From Geopseudomonas sagittaria (GTDB taxonomy: Bacteria > Pseudomonadota > Gammaproteobacteria > Pseudomonadales > Pseudomonadaceae), in assembly GCF_900115715.1 (NCBI RefSeq), contig NZ_FOXM01000004.1, forward strand, positions 124,001 through 188,000: a DNA stretch of 64,000 nt, given 5' to 3'. A program made the position numbers and the translations under genes. Below, in pieces: positions 62,456-64,000 of the stretch. The notes beneath the pieces were generated by a model, which searched no databases, was not told the DNA's origin, and was given only the letters and a program-made list of their open reading frames with translations. Position 1 is the first letter of the stretch; every line of letters begins with the position of its first letter.

Positions 62456-64000
62456 ATGACCTTGCCGCTCAACCTGTTCCGCCGCCCGCGCTGGCGCACC
62501 CTGGTCCTGCTCGCCCTGCTGCTGGCCTCGCTGCTCTGGCCGATCGAGCACCTGGCCACCCGCTACTACCGCGAACGGGTCGCCGAGCAGAGCGCGCAGA
62601 CCCTCGAGCTGTACGTCGCCAACCTGCGCGGCACCCTGCGCCGCTACGAGGCGCTGCCGCACATCATGGGCGACCTGCCGGCGCTGCGCGGCGCCCTGCG
62701 CGCGGCGGAGGATGCCGACAGCGTCAACGCCGCCAACCAGCTGCTCGATCGGGTGCGCCGGCAGAGTGGTGCCGACGTGATCTACCTGATGAACCCGGCC
62801 GGCCTGACCCTGGCGGCGTCCAACTGGAGCGAGTACGACGCCTTCGTCGGACGCAACTTCGCCTTCCGGCCGTACTTCCGCGAGGCGCTGGCCGGGCGTC
62901 CCGCGCAGTTCTTCGGCCTCGGCACCACCTCCGGCAAGCGCGGCTACTACTTCGCCACCGCGGTGCGCGACGGCCACGAGGTGCTCGGCGTGCTGGTGGT
63001 CAAGGTCGACCTCGACCACACCGAGACCCTGCTCGGCAGCACCCCCGAGCAGCTGCTGGTGACCGACGCCCAGGGCGTGGTGATCCTCACCTCGCGCCCG
63101 GAGTGGCGCTTTCGCGCCACCCGCGAACTGAGCGCCGCCGAACGCGCGGAGATCGCCGCCAACCTGCCCTACCCGACCCAGCAGCCGCAGCCGCTGGCCC
63201 TCGGCAACCAGGACTGGCTGCGCCAGAGCCAGCTGCTCGCCGAAACCGGCTGGACGGCGAACATCCTCGCCCCGCGCAGCCTGGTCGAGCGCCCGGTGCA
63301 GAGCGTGGTGGCGATCGCCGCGGCAACCCTGCTGGCGATCCTGCTGCTGCTCGCCGTGTGGCTGCAGCGCCGCCGCCACCTGCTCGAACGCCTGGCCCTC
63401 GATGCCCGCGCCCGCCAGGAGCTGGAGCAGCGGGTGGCCGAGCGCACCGAGGATCTGCTCGCGCTGACCGAGCGCCTCAAGCAGGAGGTGCTCGAACGCG
63501 AGCAGGCCCAGCAGGAGCTGGTGAGCGCCCAGGACGAGCTGGTGCAGGCCGGCAAGCTGTCGGCGCTGGGCACCATGAGCGCGAGCATCAGCCACGAACT
63601 CAACCAGCCGCTGGCGGCGATCCGCAGCTACGCCGACAACGCCGGCGTGCTGCTCGACCACGGCCGTGTCGACGAGGCCCGCGGCAACCTCAAGCTGATC
63701 AGCGAGCTGACCGCGCGCATGGCCTCGATCATCAGCCATCTCAAGGCCTTCGCCCGCCGCGACCGCAAGGCGCCGGAAAGCGTGGCCCTGCAGCCGGCGC
63801 TGGACGATGCGCTGGCCCTGCTGGCCAGCCAGCGCCGCGCCCTGCAGGTGGAGCTGCTGCGCGACCTGCCGGACGCCACCCTGTGGGTGCAGGCCGGCGA
63901 GACCCGCCTGCGCCAGGTGCTCGGCAACCTGCTGAGCAACGCCTTCGACGCCCTCGGCGACAAGGCGCCGCCGCGCCGCCTGTGGCTGAGCGCGCAGACC
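62456..64000 (+). CDS. DctB-like sensor histidine kinase, 3' partial
   Basis: At least 515 residues of an inner-membrane sensor kinase run off the end of the window. There is one N-terminal helix (about 15-32), then a periplasmic tandem-PAS sensor region with FVGRNFAFRPYFREAL and LGTTSGKRGYYFA, as in DctB for C4-dicarboxylates. A second helix lies near residues 280-305, then a coiled coil and the histidine box ISHELNQPLAAIRSYADNA (H380). The start of the N-box, VLGNLLSNAFDALG, is seen near the end. The start could also be ATG 62426. The partner regulator is expected downstream. Confidence 0.9.
   Translation, partial: MTLPLNLFRRPRWRTLVLLALLLASLLWPIEHLATRYYRERVAEQSAQTLELYVANLRGTLRRYEALPHIMGDLPALRGALRAAEDADSVNAANQLLDRVRRQSGADVIYLMNPAGLTLAASNWSEYDAFVGRNFAFRPYFREALAGRPAQFFGLGTTSGKRGYYFATAVRDGHEVLGVLVVKVDLDHTETLLGSTPEQLLVTDAQGVVILTSRPEWRFRATRELSAAERAEIAANLPYPTQQPQPLALGNQDWLRQSQLLAETGWTANILAPRSLVERPVQSVVAIAAATLLAILLLLAVWLQRRRHLLERLALDARARQELEQRVAERTEDLLALTERLKQEVLEREQAQQELVSAQDELVQAGKLSALGTMSASISHELNQPLAAIRSYADNAGVLLDHGRVDEARGNLKLISELTARMASIISHLKAFARRDRKAPESVALQPALDDALALLASQRRALQVELLRDLPDATLWVQAGETRLRQVLGNLLSNAFDALGDKAPPRRLWLSAQT

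Overview
The window is a high-GC (roughly 70%) chromosomal segment of a Pseudomonas species or close relative. The evidence is a MvaT/MvaU-type silencer, a DUF2790 secreted protein, a TtgABC/MexAB-OprM-type efflux operon with a TtgR-like repressor, and a full liuABCDE leucine/isovalerate cluster with LiuR. The species cannot be fixed from sequence alone. Genes are dense and mostly operonic, often with 1-4 nt ATGA/GTGA overlaps. No transposon, CRISPR array or rRNA was seen; there is one tRNA (Thr-TGT).

Layout. 0-2.3 kb: two polar amino-acid ABC permeases and a methyltransferase. 2.4-9.0 kb: RND efflux operon (minus strand) divergent from its TetR repressor, with a TtgR-like operator. 9.1-11.8 kb: HNH nuclease, a decayed Mrr-like nuclease, yajD, and a YecA-like SEC-C protein. 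12.0-15.6 kb: MvaT-family silencer, then a MacAB/DevBCA-like exporter (adaptor, permease, ATPase). 15.7-17.1 kb: homospermidine synthase. 17.2-35.7 kb: an 18-kb leucine locus. On the minus strand it holds an acyl-CoA synthetase, an AhpD-like protein, a LIV-type ABC transporter and etfBA. On the plus strand it holds liuABCDE, an acetoacetate CoA-transferase and liuR. 35.8-42.8 kb: a lipoprotein/FUSC/DUF1656/HlyD efflux operon with a LysR regulator, bracketed by two small His/Tyr-rich secreted proteins. 42.8-51.4 kb: Ogt-like and AlkA-like repair proteins, a thioesterase, small envelope proteins, a MocR/LysE pair, an exonuclease-like protein and a DUF3300-DUF2950 pair. 51.7-58.0 kb: an accessory block, AT-richer at its right end. 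It holds a 1269-residue protein combining methyltransferase, PLD nuclease, helicase, S24 and DUF3427 domains, a PAAR effector with a papain-like C-terminus and an adjacent lipoprotein, and it ends at tRNA-Thr. 58.1-64 kb: Lgt-like/TlpA thioredoxin, rmlBACD, and the start of a DctB-like sensor kinase.

How the genes work together. The leucine locus joins uptake (liv genes), oxidation (liuA feeding electrons to ETF), carboxylation, hydration and lyase steps (liuB/D, liuC, liuE), and use of acetoacetate (CoA-transferase). LiuR-type palindromes occur both in the AMP-ligase/liuA divergent region and before livG. AACAACAA-type motifs before several start codons suggest Crc/Hfq catabolite control. 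Palindromic repeats occupy most gaps in the liu operon.

The strongest candidate for an under-described system is the multidomain helicase at 51708-55517, a possible single-protein defence or DNA-processing machine. Next is the neighbouring PAAR effector with its candidate immunity lipoprotein.
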